From Tetracladium setigerum (lineage: Eukaryota; Ascomycota; Leotiomycetes; Helotiales), in the NCBI GenBank assembly GCA_031472005.1, contig PZJY01000001.1, forward strand, positions 4,216,001 through 4,280,000: a DNA stretch of 64,000 bases, in the 5' to 3' direction. A model generated the notes under the pieces. It ran no database searches and was not told the DNA's origin. It saw nothing but the letters and a program-made list of their open reading frames with translations. Each line of letters starts with the position of its first letter. Within the stretch, counting starts at the first letter, position 1. Shown here piece after piece: positions 47,697-59,318 of this stretch. A program made the translations under genes and the position numbers.

Positions 47697-48173
47697 GCTT
47701 TCTCTTTGTGAATTTGTATGATAGAATGGGCGGGGTTGGTGGTTTCTAAACTAAGGTGTTTCTGAGCGATTTTGAATGTTCAAGAGTCTACTTTTTCATT
47801 CCAGGTCATTGTACGTTGTTTCGACGATCTTCTCGTTCAATTTAGAGGTTTTGAGAGAGTAGAAAGCATGAAAAAGAACGATCCCATTGCTTCCTTAGTT
47901 CCTTCAATTCTGTTGTTTTGTTGTGGCTTTCATACTCTCCTTTTCGCTTTACAACTTACTTGCCAAACACTTCTAAATTACAATTAGCTCTATTCTTTGC
48001 CATAAGCCATATTGATATACTTCTATAAGAGAACTTGATGGAATATTGAATAGATATCTCTGTCTTCCCAGAATATTCTCCCAGCAAACGCAAGTTACAT
48101 CAAATTGTCTCACAATCTGAAAGCACTTTCTCAATACAAGGTCCAAGAGTTTCAAATTCTCAGACACCAAGCA
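47697..48173. other. Intergenic, no gene seen
   Basis: T-rich spacer, 3' flank of the hemerythrin-like gene and promoter of the next gene. Confidence 0.45.
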
Positions 48174-48851
48174 ATGAAAGAACCAGAAACGAAGAAAAAT
48201 GATAAGTCTCCCGATAACACCTTTTCCACACCTGCAAATCTCCAAAAAGCCACCATCACGAACACCAGCACGCCACAAGAGAAGCTTGATACCAAAACTC
48301 CCAAAGACCAACCAACCAACGACGCACGCCCCACGATCCCAAACACCATGTCCTCCTCACCCGAAATAATGTGTACCAGCCTCAACACCCCCATCATGCT
48401 CTTCGCCATCAGCATCACCCTCTTCAACGCCCTCCTATGCATCCTCACTACAGCATACTGCACCTTCCAAATCACCACACAAGCCCACTCAAACCACGGC
48501 AAACTTACCTCCGAGATCGAAAAGTTAAATGTCGCATTCCAGGCCGCGTTGGACAATGTCGAGAATAATATCTTGGTTGCTTGCAGGGAAATGAGGGAGA
48601 AGTTGGTTGGAAGTGTGGTGGAGTTGGAGAGGGATATTGTGGTTTTGGTGGATCGGTTGAAGGGTGTGAGGAGGGTGAAGACTGTGAGGAGTGAGGCGAA
48701 TGGGGAGGGGGGAGATGAGAAGGAAGTAAAAATTGAGGGGGACAGGAAGTTGCGAGTGAGGGTGAGGAGGAGGATGACGGTAAGTAAGGCCTCTTCCTGT
48801 TTAATGCCTTGCGAATGGCGAGTGTCTGACATTATCTAGATGCTGATCTGA
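48174..48851 (+). CDS. Hypothetical single-pass membrane protein, ~205 aa
   Basis: First in-frame ATG at 48174 (MKEPETKKNDKSPDN). The N-terminal ~70 residues are polar and Thr/Pro/Lys-rich. One strong membrane helix follows (IMLFAISITLFNALLCILTT), then a helical, coiled-coil-like region (KLTSEIEKLNVAFQAALD, MREKLVGSVVELERDIV) and a basic end (RKLRVRVRRRMT). A 60-nt intron (GTAAGT at 48780, acceptor CTAG at 48839) would lead to a four-codon last exon ending at 48851; without splicing the frame ends at 48839. No family recognised. Confidence 0.6.
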
Positions 48852-49076
48852 TCCTAGGGAAACTTGAGTGTGTAGTTTCTTGAGGAGCTGGAAGAATGCT
48901 AGGTACCAATGAGATGGACGACTTTGAATGCTGATTTTGGGAGGATTTCTGTTCTAGAAGATTTGCAATTGTTGTTACAAATACAAGGGGATCTAGCTAC
49001 ATTATTGATACAAAATGCTATGTTAAGGTCGTCGTGACTACCTACCTAGTTATCATACATTTTCATAATTGTCGAA

Positions 49077-52000
49077 TCAAAGCTGTTCCATACCAGCAAT
49101 CAAAGTATCTAGTCCCTTTCCATCTTCGCCCGCTTCTTCACTCAAAACAAAGTCCATCATCTTCGACAAAGCCGCTAATCGCTTGCTCCGAACATCATGC
49201 TCCAGTTCCCGACTCTTCATCGCAGCCGTTTGCAACACAGGTTTTGGAACCTTCGCAAGACGGGCAACATTTAGCCCATACGATCGATGCGATACGCCAG
49301 GAGCGAGTGTATAGAGAAAGGTAATTTCCTCATCTGCATCGTTATCCTGTACATTGACCTCATTATCATCGCCACTCCCACTTCCGTCTGTATTGTTGGT
49401 GGGATGTGATGAGCTGAATGACATGTGGACGTTCTGCAACTCGCCATTTGGGAATCCTCGGGCGATGGAGGAGAGTGACTGGTAATGTGTGATGAATAGG
49501 CAGAGTGACGAAGTGGTATCTCGCACAATGTATTCCAGTACCGCAGAAGCAATAGCTGTGCCGTCATGAGTGGACGTTCCTCGGCCGAGCTCATCCAAGA
49601 TAAGTAAGTTTTTATTTTTCGATCCCGAGACTGACGGGGGAGGAAGTGTTGCTGAGTTTTGAGACGACGAGGAGTATGCGGATGGAGCAAGGGAAAGACT
49701 CTTAAGAATTGTCGAAGTCTCAGAAAGTTCAGTTTGGAAGGTGGATTGTGCCGTAAATAGCGAATCATAAGCCCCCATCCTAGTTTGTATCGAAGTCAAC
49801 GGCGTAATTTCTAAAGCTTCCGCAGGAACAAACGAGCCTATTTGTGCTAAGAGACACAGCAGGGCAGTCTGTCTAACATAAGAAGATTTCCCACCAGCAT
49901 TGGGACCAGTAATTAAAAGTGCTCGTGGATTTTTGGGAGCAGTCGAGAGGGAGGTGGAATTGGGGATATATGCGGAAGATAAAAGCTGCTCAACCATTGG
50001 ATGGCGACCATTAGTTATATTTATAATAGTTTCTGGGACGTTATAAATGTTGGTTTGGAGTAACCGGGGAGCGCAGCAACTATTGCAAGTGACAGGAGGC
50101 AATCGAGTGTCGCAAGGGAGGAGATGCTGTCGCGAAGGAGTGTATAGTGTGAGCTGATCTCAGTGAGCAACGCCTGAAAGGCCACATCGCAAGCCGATGA
50201 GAGTGATTCTTTGTGTTGATCTCTCTCCCGTAGCATCTTGACCACGGTCGGAGTGTGGAAGCGTGAAACCTTTTTCGTGCCAGAAATCTTTGCCCAAGAA
50301 GCCGGGACGTTCTTCAAGTCGGAATTTTGTATTTCAATCAAGTACTCAATGCCGGAGCAGGTTGTGTAGGTTACAGGCTTGGGTTTCTTCAGTATTTGTG
50401 CAGCTTCTTTGCGATGATCGTCCAGTTCTTGCTCCACTGCCGCAATACCGAGTTTGTGGTCTCCCATGAGTTCTGTTTCGTGCTCCTCACGGAAGAATGC
50501 ATACTTGTCGTCCGTTTTAGCAGCTTCCGTGTTGATGCGATCGAGAAAAGAGATGATGGTATCATTGATTAGCGGAAGGGTTGCAATTGCTTCATTGATC
50601 AGAGAGGAGCGGAACCCTGCATCTGACTTGATGGTTGCGTACTCAGTTGATATTCGCTGGAGGGTTTGCAAAACTGTCAAGAGCTCTGGCCGAGAACACT
50701 TTCCATAGTAGATCCGGAGTAGACTTCGCTCAAGATCTGATTTAATTCCTCGGAGTAGGCATGTGAGTTTGTCGACCTTTGGAGTATGCACCCCATTCAG
50801 AAGCTCTTCTACGGCATTCAGCCTCTCTTCCAGACGAGATATGTCGAGAAGTGGCCTCCCAACCCATTTGCGAAGGAGTCTTTGACCAAACCGTGTTTGG
50901 GTTTTATCAACAGTCCAGAAAAGACTGCCATTTGAGCTGTGGTCGGTTTGGTTTTGATATATTTCGAGACTGGTTAATGTATTGCCGTTTAAGAGCATAT
51001 GCGACCGAGTGCTGAAGGACTGAAAATACTTTGTCAAGTCAAAGACATGCTCAAGTCCGTACTCCGTCATGTGAGTGATCATCGCAGAAAGACATACTGG
51101 GTTTCAAGTTAGTATGCGTCTTTATGGAGTGATGCCTCGAGTTCTACGTACTTGTGACTTCTTCTGGGAGCTTCAAAACCTTGTCAAGTAGTGCTTGCTC
51201 TCGCTCATTGTTTGCTGTGTCGTTCTTCAACTTGTCGGCGTAGAATCGAGAAACGTGAGAATAAGATTCCGCGGCCATGGTCTTTCCCTTACCAACACGT
51301 TCAACTCGAATTCGATCCCCAAAAACATTTGTGCTGCTTCCAGACAAATATTGAACAAGCTTTTCCGTAGCTTTGGTCATCTCCCCAACGATGAGGAATT
51401 CACAAGGCGCAATATGGAGCAATCGTGTTTCAATCTCGCCCCGCATGAACCCATCCTCGAAAGTATCGTAGATTATATCTCCAGTAGCTGGCTGAACAGC
51501 CAGTATGCCCACGTTTACCTTCTCATCCGTTCCCCAGCCCTTTGCCTTCGTCTCGGTGATGCATAATAGGTATCCAGTTGCCGGAGCGCCCCCAGATGGT
51601 GCATCTGTTGGTTGATCCAATCCATCGATATCATCAATATACGTACCCTTCGTGTAGACATTTGTGAGCTTGCGGACGAAAGGCGTATTTCGATTATCCC
51701 CAGCTTTTTTCAACGCAGCGGTTTCTGTCTGCCTGACAACTCCAATTTTGTGACCAGCAGCAACAAGTCTCTTCGCATGAACAGGCAATCGATGTACAGG
51801 AATGCTGGCAGAGGCAAATCCACTGAGGTGAGCTTCGGAGGGATCTATAAATTGTCAGACACCGTCCTACAAGATTTTGGCAATAGCTTACGCTCGTCGT
51901 AACGAAACTTCCCGGGTATACAAACAATGCCCAATTCTTTGGCAGCAGTCCTCGCATCCTCCCCAAAGAATTTGAACTTGTATCCGACTTCCACGATTAA

Positions 52001-52693
52001 CAACGTATCTAGATGTTTCCTTTTGATATCCAGAATTTGGATCTCCATCGGCGTTAATTTCCCAGTCTTTGCACCCTTCCTCTTGACCTTCGTTGGAGCT
52101 GGATCCTCTTCTTCATCTCCCTCCCCTTCACCTTCCCCATCTTCAAGGGCCTCGGTATCATCATTCCCCTGCCAATTCCGTCGTCTGATCTGCGCAAGAC
52201 TGTCTGGATGTCCGAGTTTCTTGACAAACTTTCGATGCAATGCCTCTTTCCTTGCTTTCACAACGGCGGGGTCTTCCCCTTCCTCCTCCTCTAGAATCGC
52301 AGGGGCTGGGTCGCTCGAAGAGCCAAAGCGATATATCTCTGTTCGAGGAGGAGGTCTAGGCTTGGAAGCAGATGATTTGTGTGTAGTTGTCGAATCAGGG
52401 AAGAATTCCGATCGATCCTCTTCCATACCCTTTGCTCGCTTCGCTGGCCGCTCTACCAAACCATTGTTTCCTCCTGTTGTATCTTCCGTAAGTGCTCTTT
52501 TCGATGTGCTTCTCATGGCAGATCTAACAGGCTCTTCGTCACTCTCCCCATCGTATACATTTGGTTCCGGCGCCGGTGGCGAGCTCCTGGTTGATTGTGA
52601 AGTTTGGGAGGTTTGGGAGATGGAAGGTTTCTTCGTGAAAAAACTGGAAATAGATTTTTGGGACTTGCCCTGACTTGGTGTAGGCTTTCCCAT
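49077..52693 (-). CDS. MSH3: DNA mismatch repair protein MSH3 (one-base frameshift)
   Basis: With MSH2 forms MutS-beta, which binds insertion/deletion loops in nuclear DNA. Exons 52693-51892, 51844-51152 and 51096-49077; donors GTAAGC and GTACGT; total 1171 aa after restoring one base. The PIP-box QKSISSFF lies near the N-terminus. The mismatch-binding domain has YKFKFFGEDARTAAKELGI and DEHPSEAHLSGFASASIPVH; the MSH3-typical NTPFVRKLTNVYTKGTYIDD follows. Lever/clamp: GRPLLDISRLEERLNAVEEL. ATPase: LITGPNAGGKSSYVRQ (Walker A), LLILDELGRGTSTHDG (Walker B) and FITHYQSL. The frame is lost after PGYSKPTF, just before VPETIINITNGRHPMVEQLL, around T3 (plus-strand A3, 50045-50047). One extra T would give TFYNVPET. 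This cuts off the whole ATPase domain. Confidence 0.93.
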
Positions 52694-53015
52694 TGTGATT
52701 GAAGATGGTATATCAATTCGTGGATAACCTTTGCTTCCAGCGCTGTGGTGAGACGCGACGCGTTGAGTGGTGTCCAAAACGATTACATAAGCATCCCGCT
52801 CAGGCCTTTTGGGCTTCGTCCGCTAAAAAGTTAGCGAGTCTCCCCTATAATTTAGCGAGGAGATGCCAACTTTATTTGTTTACATTTACAGGTTCCTATA
52901 TGATTGACATGCTTTTCAAGCAATTGGATATGATCAATTAATTTTGATCAAATAAGTTTAGACTTCGGAACAAAACAACTAAGGGGAAATAATGAACTCT
53001 GTTCAAGTCTTCCAC
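52694..53015. other. Intergenic, no gene seen
   Basis: MSH3 promoter and 3' flank of the SDR gene. Confidence 0.4.
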
Positions 53016-54776
53016 TTATCTTCCACTGGCAACATCAACCTCCACACTCCCAAAATGTTTCAAAAACCTCCCCCAAATAGCACCCTTTCCGCTCTCACTT
53101 ACAGCAATTGGCCACAAGACTCTCCCAGCTCCATCTTCCCACCCGATAGGACATTTCCCTAATTCTTCCCCAAACCTCTCTTTCCAAGCCGTCTCGATCT
53201 CCGGTGCGGCACTCATGTATCCTGGATCCACGCTGTTGATAGCGACTTTTCTTCCTTTCCAAGCTGGACTCGCTTCGGTTTCTGTGAGCATGTTGAGTGC
53301 TGCCTTCGTAAGATTCGTGTGCACATGATGTCCTTGTTTTGCAGACGAAGTCGGTGTAGATTCGAAAATCCCTTCGCGAGAAGAGACGTTTATGATATAT
53401 CCTGCCGGTACGCAAGGCGTATTCTGAGGGTTTGGGAGAGTAGGACGCCCCATTATGGGAAGAAATTCTCGAAGAAGAATAAGGGGAACGAATGTGTTGA
53501 CGGAATGAGCGGAAATGACATCTTCATATGGAATTTGAGAGACGGATTGCATCCAGGAAGATGTCGTGGGGATCTCCTGCATTAGACGATCTTTTTCGTT
53601 GCTTGGACTGATATAATCTGCAGCTTCGTCGTCGATCTTCCCTGCACTCTCGAGAAACAGAGGGTTTGAACTTGAGTTGAGTATATTTGAAGTCTTAATA
53701 CCTCCTCTGATTCTGGGCGTGTAGCCAGTATCTTCCAGCAGCGAGGCTATCTTTGATTTCGATCCATCAATTCTCAAACGAGTTTCATTTTGAACTGCTT
53801 GATCCTCCTTTTCCAGGGAGTCGGTCAAGGTCTGAGCAGCATTGTTGATCAAGATGTCCAATTTCACTTCTCCAGTCTCGTCCCACTCCTTCAAATAACT
53901 CTTCACCACACCCACGAGATGGAAAACATCACTGGCAGCTCTAAAGTCCGCACCAACAACTCTGAGCCGTTTTCTCCAAGTCCCTGCATCTTGTTCTCTC
54001 AGATATCGTATCTCTGCATCTCGAGGGTAGCGAGTGGACACTATGACCTTCGCACCGCTTCGCAACAGACGCAAAGCAGTGTGGTAACCTAGGTTGATTC
54101 TAGCTCCAGTGACAAGAGCAGTTCTTCCATTCAAGTTGAGGTTTTCTGGAAGCGAAAGGGCCGATGAGGCAAGATTGTATTCCCCACAGGGTTTACACAG
54201 AGAGGGGTATTGTGGATGAGAAGTAAGAAGGGCGAAATGACAGATATAGCACGTTCGTTGTTTTGATCTTGCTATTGAAGGAATCCGAGGGCTTTCAGTT
54301 AATATCTTGAAGGTGTCTTTTGCGTTCTCTTGCAGAACTGTTATGATTTCTGTCAGAGGAGTCCTGAGATTCAGCTGCGACCGCTGGTCCCCTGAACTTT
54401 TCATACAAAACTCCAACACATCCAGAGCCGTCTCAAAATCCTTTTTGGATGGCCTCTTGCCTGTCTCTCCAATAGTATCTGGTAGTGGCTCATGTCTCAA
54501 ACCTGGCTTCATGTCGTGAAGGTATGTTTTGATGACCAGTATCATCCCATTATATTGTGCCATCCGAATGACCCTGGGATAGCTTGAGGTCTCAGGATAC
54601 AAAGCAGTGGCAATAGAATTTGCCAAATCAGTCCTTGGTGGAGGAAGATACAAAGCCAATAAGCTGGGAAGTTTCAGTTCTCGACATTGTTCCTGGTCTC
54701 TCCGAATTTGAAGAGCGATGGTTGCGGGGTCCTGGGTTGCGAGAAACTCTCGACACTCCTCTTTTGAGTTCAACAT
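53016..54776 (-). CDS. Short-chain dehydrogenase with N-terminal extension and CxxC..CxxC motif
   Basis: Single exon, 586 aa, about twice the length of a classical SDR. Residues 1-170 form an uncharacterised N-terminal region (EECREFLATQDPATIALQIR, LPPPRTDLANSIATALYPET). Residues 176-197 hold CYIC..CKPC, a zinc-ribbon-like pair. The Rossmann fold starts at TALVTGARINLGYHTAL (~219-235), with LDILINNAAQTL and YIINVSSREGIF. At the usual YxxxK site the sequence is TNLTK within HVHTNLTKAALNMLTE, so the catalytic Tyr is replaced while Lys remains. Cofactor binding is likely; classical dehydrogenase chemistry is doubtful. Start at ATG 54776, the first in-frame Met with coding character (MLNSKEECREF). 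No partner gene is evident. Confidence 0.82.
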   Translation of the reverse strand: MLNSKEECREFLATQDPATIALQIRRDQEQCRELKLPSLLALYLPPPRTDLANSIATALYPETSSYPRVIRMAQYNGMILVIKTYLHDMKPGLRHEPLPDTIGETGKRPSKKDFETALDVLEFCMKSSGDQRSQLNLRTPLTEIITVLQENAKDTFKILTESPRIPSIARSKQRTCYICHFALLTSHPQYPSLCKPCGEYNLASSALSLPENLNLNGRTALVTGARINLGYHTALRLLRSGAKVIVSTRYPRDAEIRYLREQDAGTWRKRLRVVGADFRAASDVFHLVGVVKSYLKEWDETGEVKLDILINNAAQTLTDSLEKEDQAVQNETRLRIDGSKSKIASLLEDTGYTPRIRGGIKTSNILNSSSNPLFLESAGKIDDEAADYISPSNEKDRLMQEIPTTSSWMQSVSQIPYEDVISAHSVNTFVPLILLREFLPIMGRPTLPNPQNTPCVPAGYIINVSSREGIFESTPTSSAKQGHHVHTNLTKAALNMLTETEASPAWKGRKVAINSVDPGYMSAAPEIETAWKERFGEELGKCPIGWEDGAGRVLWPIAVSESGKGAIWGRFLKHFGSVEVDVASGR

Positions 54777-55103
54777 CGATCGTTGCCAACAACAGCACCT
54801 AATATCGAGTGTTAAATTGAGGTTCAGAAATAAATTTATACTCTTCTCATAAATACATGATAGAAAAATCAAGTTGTAACACAACACAGGCGTCGGCACG
54901 GTTAAACATTGATCCGAATCAAACAGCCAATGAGTGAAATGCTGAGGGGTACTGTAAATATTGAGTCACCCCGACATAGAATGTTCTATCGACAACCACG
55001 AGTCACCTGAGTACCTACATAGATATTGATCACAGTCTTCCTGAACTCGACTACGAGTACAAAATCAGTACTGACAATCTTCAAACCGAGTCCACCATCA
55101 ACC
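54777..55103. promoter_or_regulatory. Divergent promoter region
   Basis: 327 bp between the SDR gene and the plus-strand gene at 55104. No defined element recognised. Confidence 0.35.
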
Positions 55104-56575
55104 ATGGACATCTACGACTCGGTCGCCCTCAGGCGACCAACTGCTTTTGCACTTAATCTCAAGCGGCTACCTACTGGTAAGATTATTTCTTATAAGTTTT
55201 TCGTATAATTCTGCAGATACTACGACTTTGTGAATAGAAGAAGCCGGAATTTTGGGTCCCTCCTGCGGTTATCCTAATACTTGACAAGTTTGAATATTAT
55301 GCTAAAATAGTAACAGAATTGGTCCATCAGGTCACCGACGAACTTCCTCTCGTGCGAATTCTACAGATACTCGCCCATAAGGAGCCGCATCTCAACCGTT
55401 GTATTATTTCGCACAAATTATGGGGAAAACTCTTCACCAAACAAGAAGACATCGACAAAGTTATCGATCTATTCATCCTTTACAGCGAAATATGTCGCTT
55501 CACTGCTGCACCCATTGTCTGGCCGAACAGTCTTCTTGGTTTGGGTGCTAAGTCTCCCAGATTTGGGCGAGAAGTTGGGTCAACCCATCTGAAGGTTCAT
55601 CTTGAGGAAGCCATCAAATCCGCTTTGCCTTGGAATAAGAGAGAGATGGCCTTGCTAGAAACTCACGCGACCTCTTCATATCCAGGACACGACGCAGACC
55701 TTGCGCTCCGATGGAACTGGGTCAAAGAGGCCAAGCGAAATCTCAACCGAGCCAAATCTCGTCAACTAACGATCGGCGCCGACCTGATGAGTCAATATCC
55801 AGAGAAATTGCAGCTGAAAAAACCACTTGATCCTTCGCAAGGTCGGCCAAGAAAAAACTTAAAACATATCGAGGATGGACTCAGAGTTCTTGCAAAACAG
55901 GTCTTGCAGCATCCCAGGCTGCTTTACTCGGATGTGAATTACCCGAGAAATTGCAAGCTCGCGGCTGACAATATTGAATTGGTACCTTACGATCGATACC
56001 TTTGGTTCTTCATTGATGTGCTAAAGGACCATCCTATTGCGGAGGATCGGGAGGTTGATGAGCTGATCGCAAACCTAGCAATCGACACAAAGTTCACCTC
56101 GCCAGAGGTTACAGTTTCTGAATATCCTCAAGAGATATTGGCGGAAATCGTGCTAGTATTGAAGGGATTGGCAATGGTTTACACAGGAAGTCCTCGCCTC
56201 GTTGTGCCGAGAATTAAGTATGCCACTATTTCTATTATTCTTTTGATCTCAACCCTATGTTTATCGAAATAAATATCAAGTATGAGACTAATATTTTGGG
56301 ATAGTTGGGAAGGCAGAAAATCAGCCACGGGACTCGGTTCAACCAAACCAGCATTCTGCCATGACACTGAAAGGCATTCCGATAATCTACCGATCGAGTT
56401 GCACAGATGCGGCGTGAGCGGAATTATGACTTACGATGAAAGGGAATACGAATGGCTTCGATCGTTTCTCAAAGTGGTAACATGGATGGAACAAAAGTTT
56501 GGAGGAGTGGAGGTACCAACCGAAATACAGGATGATGCGCATATAGCCATTCCAAGCTCCAAGAAAGGGAAGTGA
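55104..56575 (+). CDS. Hypothetical protein, probably 3 exons
   Basis: Function not recognised. A first exon from ATG 55104 (MDIYDSVALRRPTAF) and a long coding stretch with FEYYAKIV, TDELPLVRILQILAHKEP, WPNSLLGLGAKSPRFG and YDRYLWFFIDVLKDHPI up to a GTATGC donor at 56218. The last exon (56281-56575, phase 2) adds WDSWEGRKSATGLGSTKP and ends PSSKKGK. The first intron is unclear. Donor GTAAGA at 55177 with acceptor AATAG at 55237 gives a phase clash. Donor GTATAA at 55203 with acceptor ACAAG at 55288 keeps phase (86-nt intron). The protein is helical and soluble-looking, ~440 aa. Confidence 0.6.
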
Positions 56576-57124
56576 GTGCGAGATCAGTTGGAATAATCTT
56601 TTTCTTCAACATGGAACTTCAACGAAAGATATTTGGTTCTCTGAAGATTAGATGAGCGCTGTTTGCTCTCTCGTATGTGTGCAGAATTTGATGAATTTTT
56701 CCCTTTGTCCTCTTTCTGTGTTTCGGTCGTTGTCTCCTATCCAGAAGATAATCCATCACAGTCTTTTCACCCCTTTTCAAAACAATAAAGCTAGTTTGCT
56801 TGTTTATACTCTTATTGAAAAGATGGCGTGTTTGGACATCTTCACAATCGCACAAGCAAGCCACGGCCTTTTCTTCCTCACTCTTCTGTAAGTTACTTCG
56901 GAACTGTGAATGCTTTGATTATTTTCACACATCGTTAGGTCGCACGAAAGCACTGTCAGCTTCGCAATCTTTCTCTAAACAAGTAAAGTTAATTCAGAGA
57001 ATTCATTTCTCTTTCAAAGGGTTGACATATAAACCAACGCCTCCCACTCCTTCCTCCAAGTCTCTCGGATATCAGAAGTCCATCCTTCGAACAACATCAT
57101 CTACCAAAACGACCAGTCAGCAAC
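56576..57124. other. Intergenic, no gene seen
   Basis: Spacer and promoter of the BTB gene; several short frames without coding character. Confidence 0.4.
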
Positions 57125-58318
57125 ATGTCTGAGCATCCGATTATTCAAGACGAAATATCTCTTCCCTCCTCCTCTAGAGCTAATGCGGCCGAAGAAGCTA
57201 CCGCTTCTGGTGGAAACGCTTCTGGTGCCTCCCATCCTAAACCGATTTCCCAAATGAGTGGCTCTGAAGACAGTGATGCATTCCCCAACACCGGCTCAGT
57301 GCCGGATTCTGCGGTTGAATCAGGTGTATCTCACGAGAAGAGCACCAACAAAGGCAAGAAGGACGAAAAGGGGCCTGATGTCATGACACCCTTCGTTCAG
57401 TAAGTAATCACTTCTCAAATGCCAAAGATTTACTAATCTCGAGTTGATCCTTGGGAACCGCAGTTGTTAACATCTTCGTCGGCGAAGATGGAGAGAAGTT
57501 TACCATCCACAAGGACCTTCTCTGCGCCAAATCCGAGTACTTCAAGAGAATGTTTGAAAGCAAGTACAAGGAAGCATTGACCTCGGAAGTAACGCTCGAC
57601 GCAACCTCCGTTTTAGTCTTCTCAACATTCACTCAATGGATCTACCAAAAGGAGGCGGATTTCCCTCCTGGAAAGTTCTCTTTTGACGAGCGAGTCCCCC
57701 AATACAGCTTGCTGTCACTCAAGAACCTGACAAGAGTGCTAACATTGTTATAGTCTCATCGATCTCTACATCTTCGCTGATCGCCATTTCTGCAATCCCT
57801 TCAAGAACCGAGTAATGGACGAACTACAAGACCACTTCTACAACATCAACAAGCGCTACCCACTCCTCAAACATCGTCAGATCAAACGAATCCTCGAGAA
57901 CACAGTCTGTAACAAGACTAGCCCGATCCGAAAATTCTGCGGCGCTTTAACCTCATACTACTTACGTCACGACGGTCCAACGGAGCTCGTTGAGAGCATC
58001 TTCCGTATCGAAGGCTTCCTCAAAGAATTCGCTGCCTTCCAGGGAATCGTCAACGGCGCGCAAGCTTCGAGATGTTGTGGAGAGAAATCGTTGGGAATGG
58101 GTTCGAATCCGTTCATTCGCAAGGTTGACTCGTATTTTCAGGTCTATGACGAGGAGGAGGAGATGTACTGTGCAAGTTGCTATCATGAGCACCCACATGA
58201 TAGCACACGACGGGAGGAGATGGGGTTTCCGATTTGCTTCTTTCATGTTCATGAGAAGGGAGAGAAGTGTTCTTCGCGCCCAAATTGCAAGGATGACGAC
58301 GATGACATTGGATATTAG
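57125..58318 (+). CDS. BTB/POZ domain protein
   Basis: Three coding stretches: 57125-57399 (Ser/Gly/Ala-rich N-terminus, MSEHPIIQDEISLPSSS), about 57464-57710, and 57754-58318. The middle part carries the BTB core: VVNIFVGEDGEKFTIHKDLL, AKSEYFKRMFESKYKEA and FSTFTQWIYQKEADFP. The last part begins LIDLYIFADRHFCNPFKNRV, as in many fungal BTB proteins, and continues to a Cys/His-rich tail (CASCYHEHPHDS) and acidic end DDDDDIGY. Typical role: adaptor for cullin-3 ligases or transcription regulation (family knowledge). The acceptor CGCAG at 57463 and branch TACTAAT are good, but donor phase 2 at 57400 does not fit the phase 1 needed, and the second donor is unclear. Exact exon edges are therefore provisional. 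Confidence 0.75.
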
Positions 58319-59318
58319 GATGGGTTAATGTGAGAAGGTAGGAGAATGGGATGGCTCTGTGATTGTGGGAATTTGGATGGATAATTTGAAGTGCTGTTGC
58401 GTTGAACTTTTGGAGTTATTGATTTCGCTGGGTTTGTTACTGCTGGAGACTGCATGCTTTTGAGAATTCAAGGCGGAATGGAGGGTTAGAGGCTAGGAGA
58501 CCATTTCGACAGCCATGGATGTCGTTAAAATCTTGTCTTGGACTCTGTCTGGTGTGTTGTGATTCGGTACTGCCGATTTCCTGATAGCAGTACAGTAAAG
58601 TAATTTTTTATTGTGTTTTACTAAGTCATAACAGTAGCCTAAGATTTGTACGAATAATCTGTCTGTGATTTGGTTGGGATATTGAACCTGAGTTCGTCTT
58701 TGTGATTGACTCGAATTCTCCACCAATAGATCACTTGACCAGAAAATGATCGAACTTTGAACGGTGATAGGAGATGATTCCAGAAATAATGATAGTGGTA
58801 TGGTGTAAGGAGGAAAAAAGTGGGCGTTGACAAAGGCGATGAGTTGTTGTAATGGAGGAGGATGACTCTGGGAACAAGGGACTTGATGATGATGAGAAGG
58901 GATGGACGATAGAAGGAAAGAACTACAACAACAACAACAAGTTTAAATCACAAGCTGGGAACAAGGGCAATGTGACTTTAGATGAGATGATGATTGATTT
59001 CTTTCCGTACAATACCATCTAAGCTTTTCCTGACGTAAGTACAAGAGCGAACCCGAAGAGCAAAGCCTAGAGAAAGCATCTATCGATCTATCTAGATACA
59101 GACTCATCCCATCATCCATGGTATTTTACCCCATCTGTGAAACGCCATCGCCCATTTGTTGCAGTCACCCATCACTCTGAATAGATGCATTCCTTCCCAT
59201 CGGAAAAGAGGAAAGAAACCACGGATGAAAGACGCAGAAGACCGATCCACCAACAACCACTTCGAGAACAATCAAGCGCTGTGAATGATTCCAAAAGAAA
59301 ATCAAACAACAACAGAAA
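58319..59318. other. Intergenic between convergent genes, no gene seen
   Basis: 1 kb, GA-rich in parts, 3' flanks of the BTB gene and of the signal-peptide protein. No RNA gene or repeat recognised. Confidence 0.45.

Noticed and set aside
48152..48832. 226-aa minus-strand frame with hydrophobic runs
   Set aside because: It mirrors the plus-strand one-TM protein, which has the better start, intron signals and composition.
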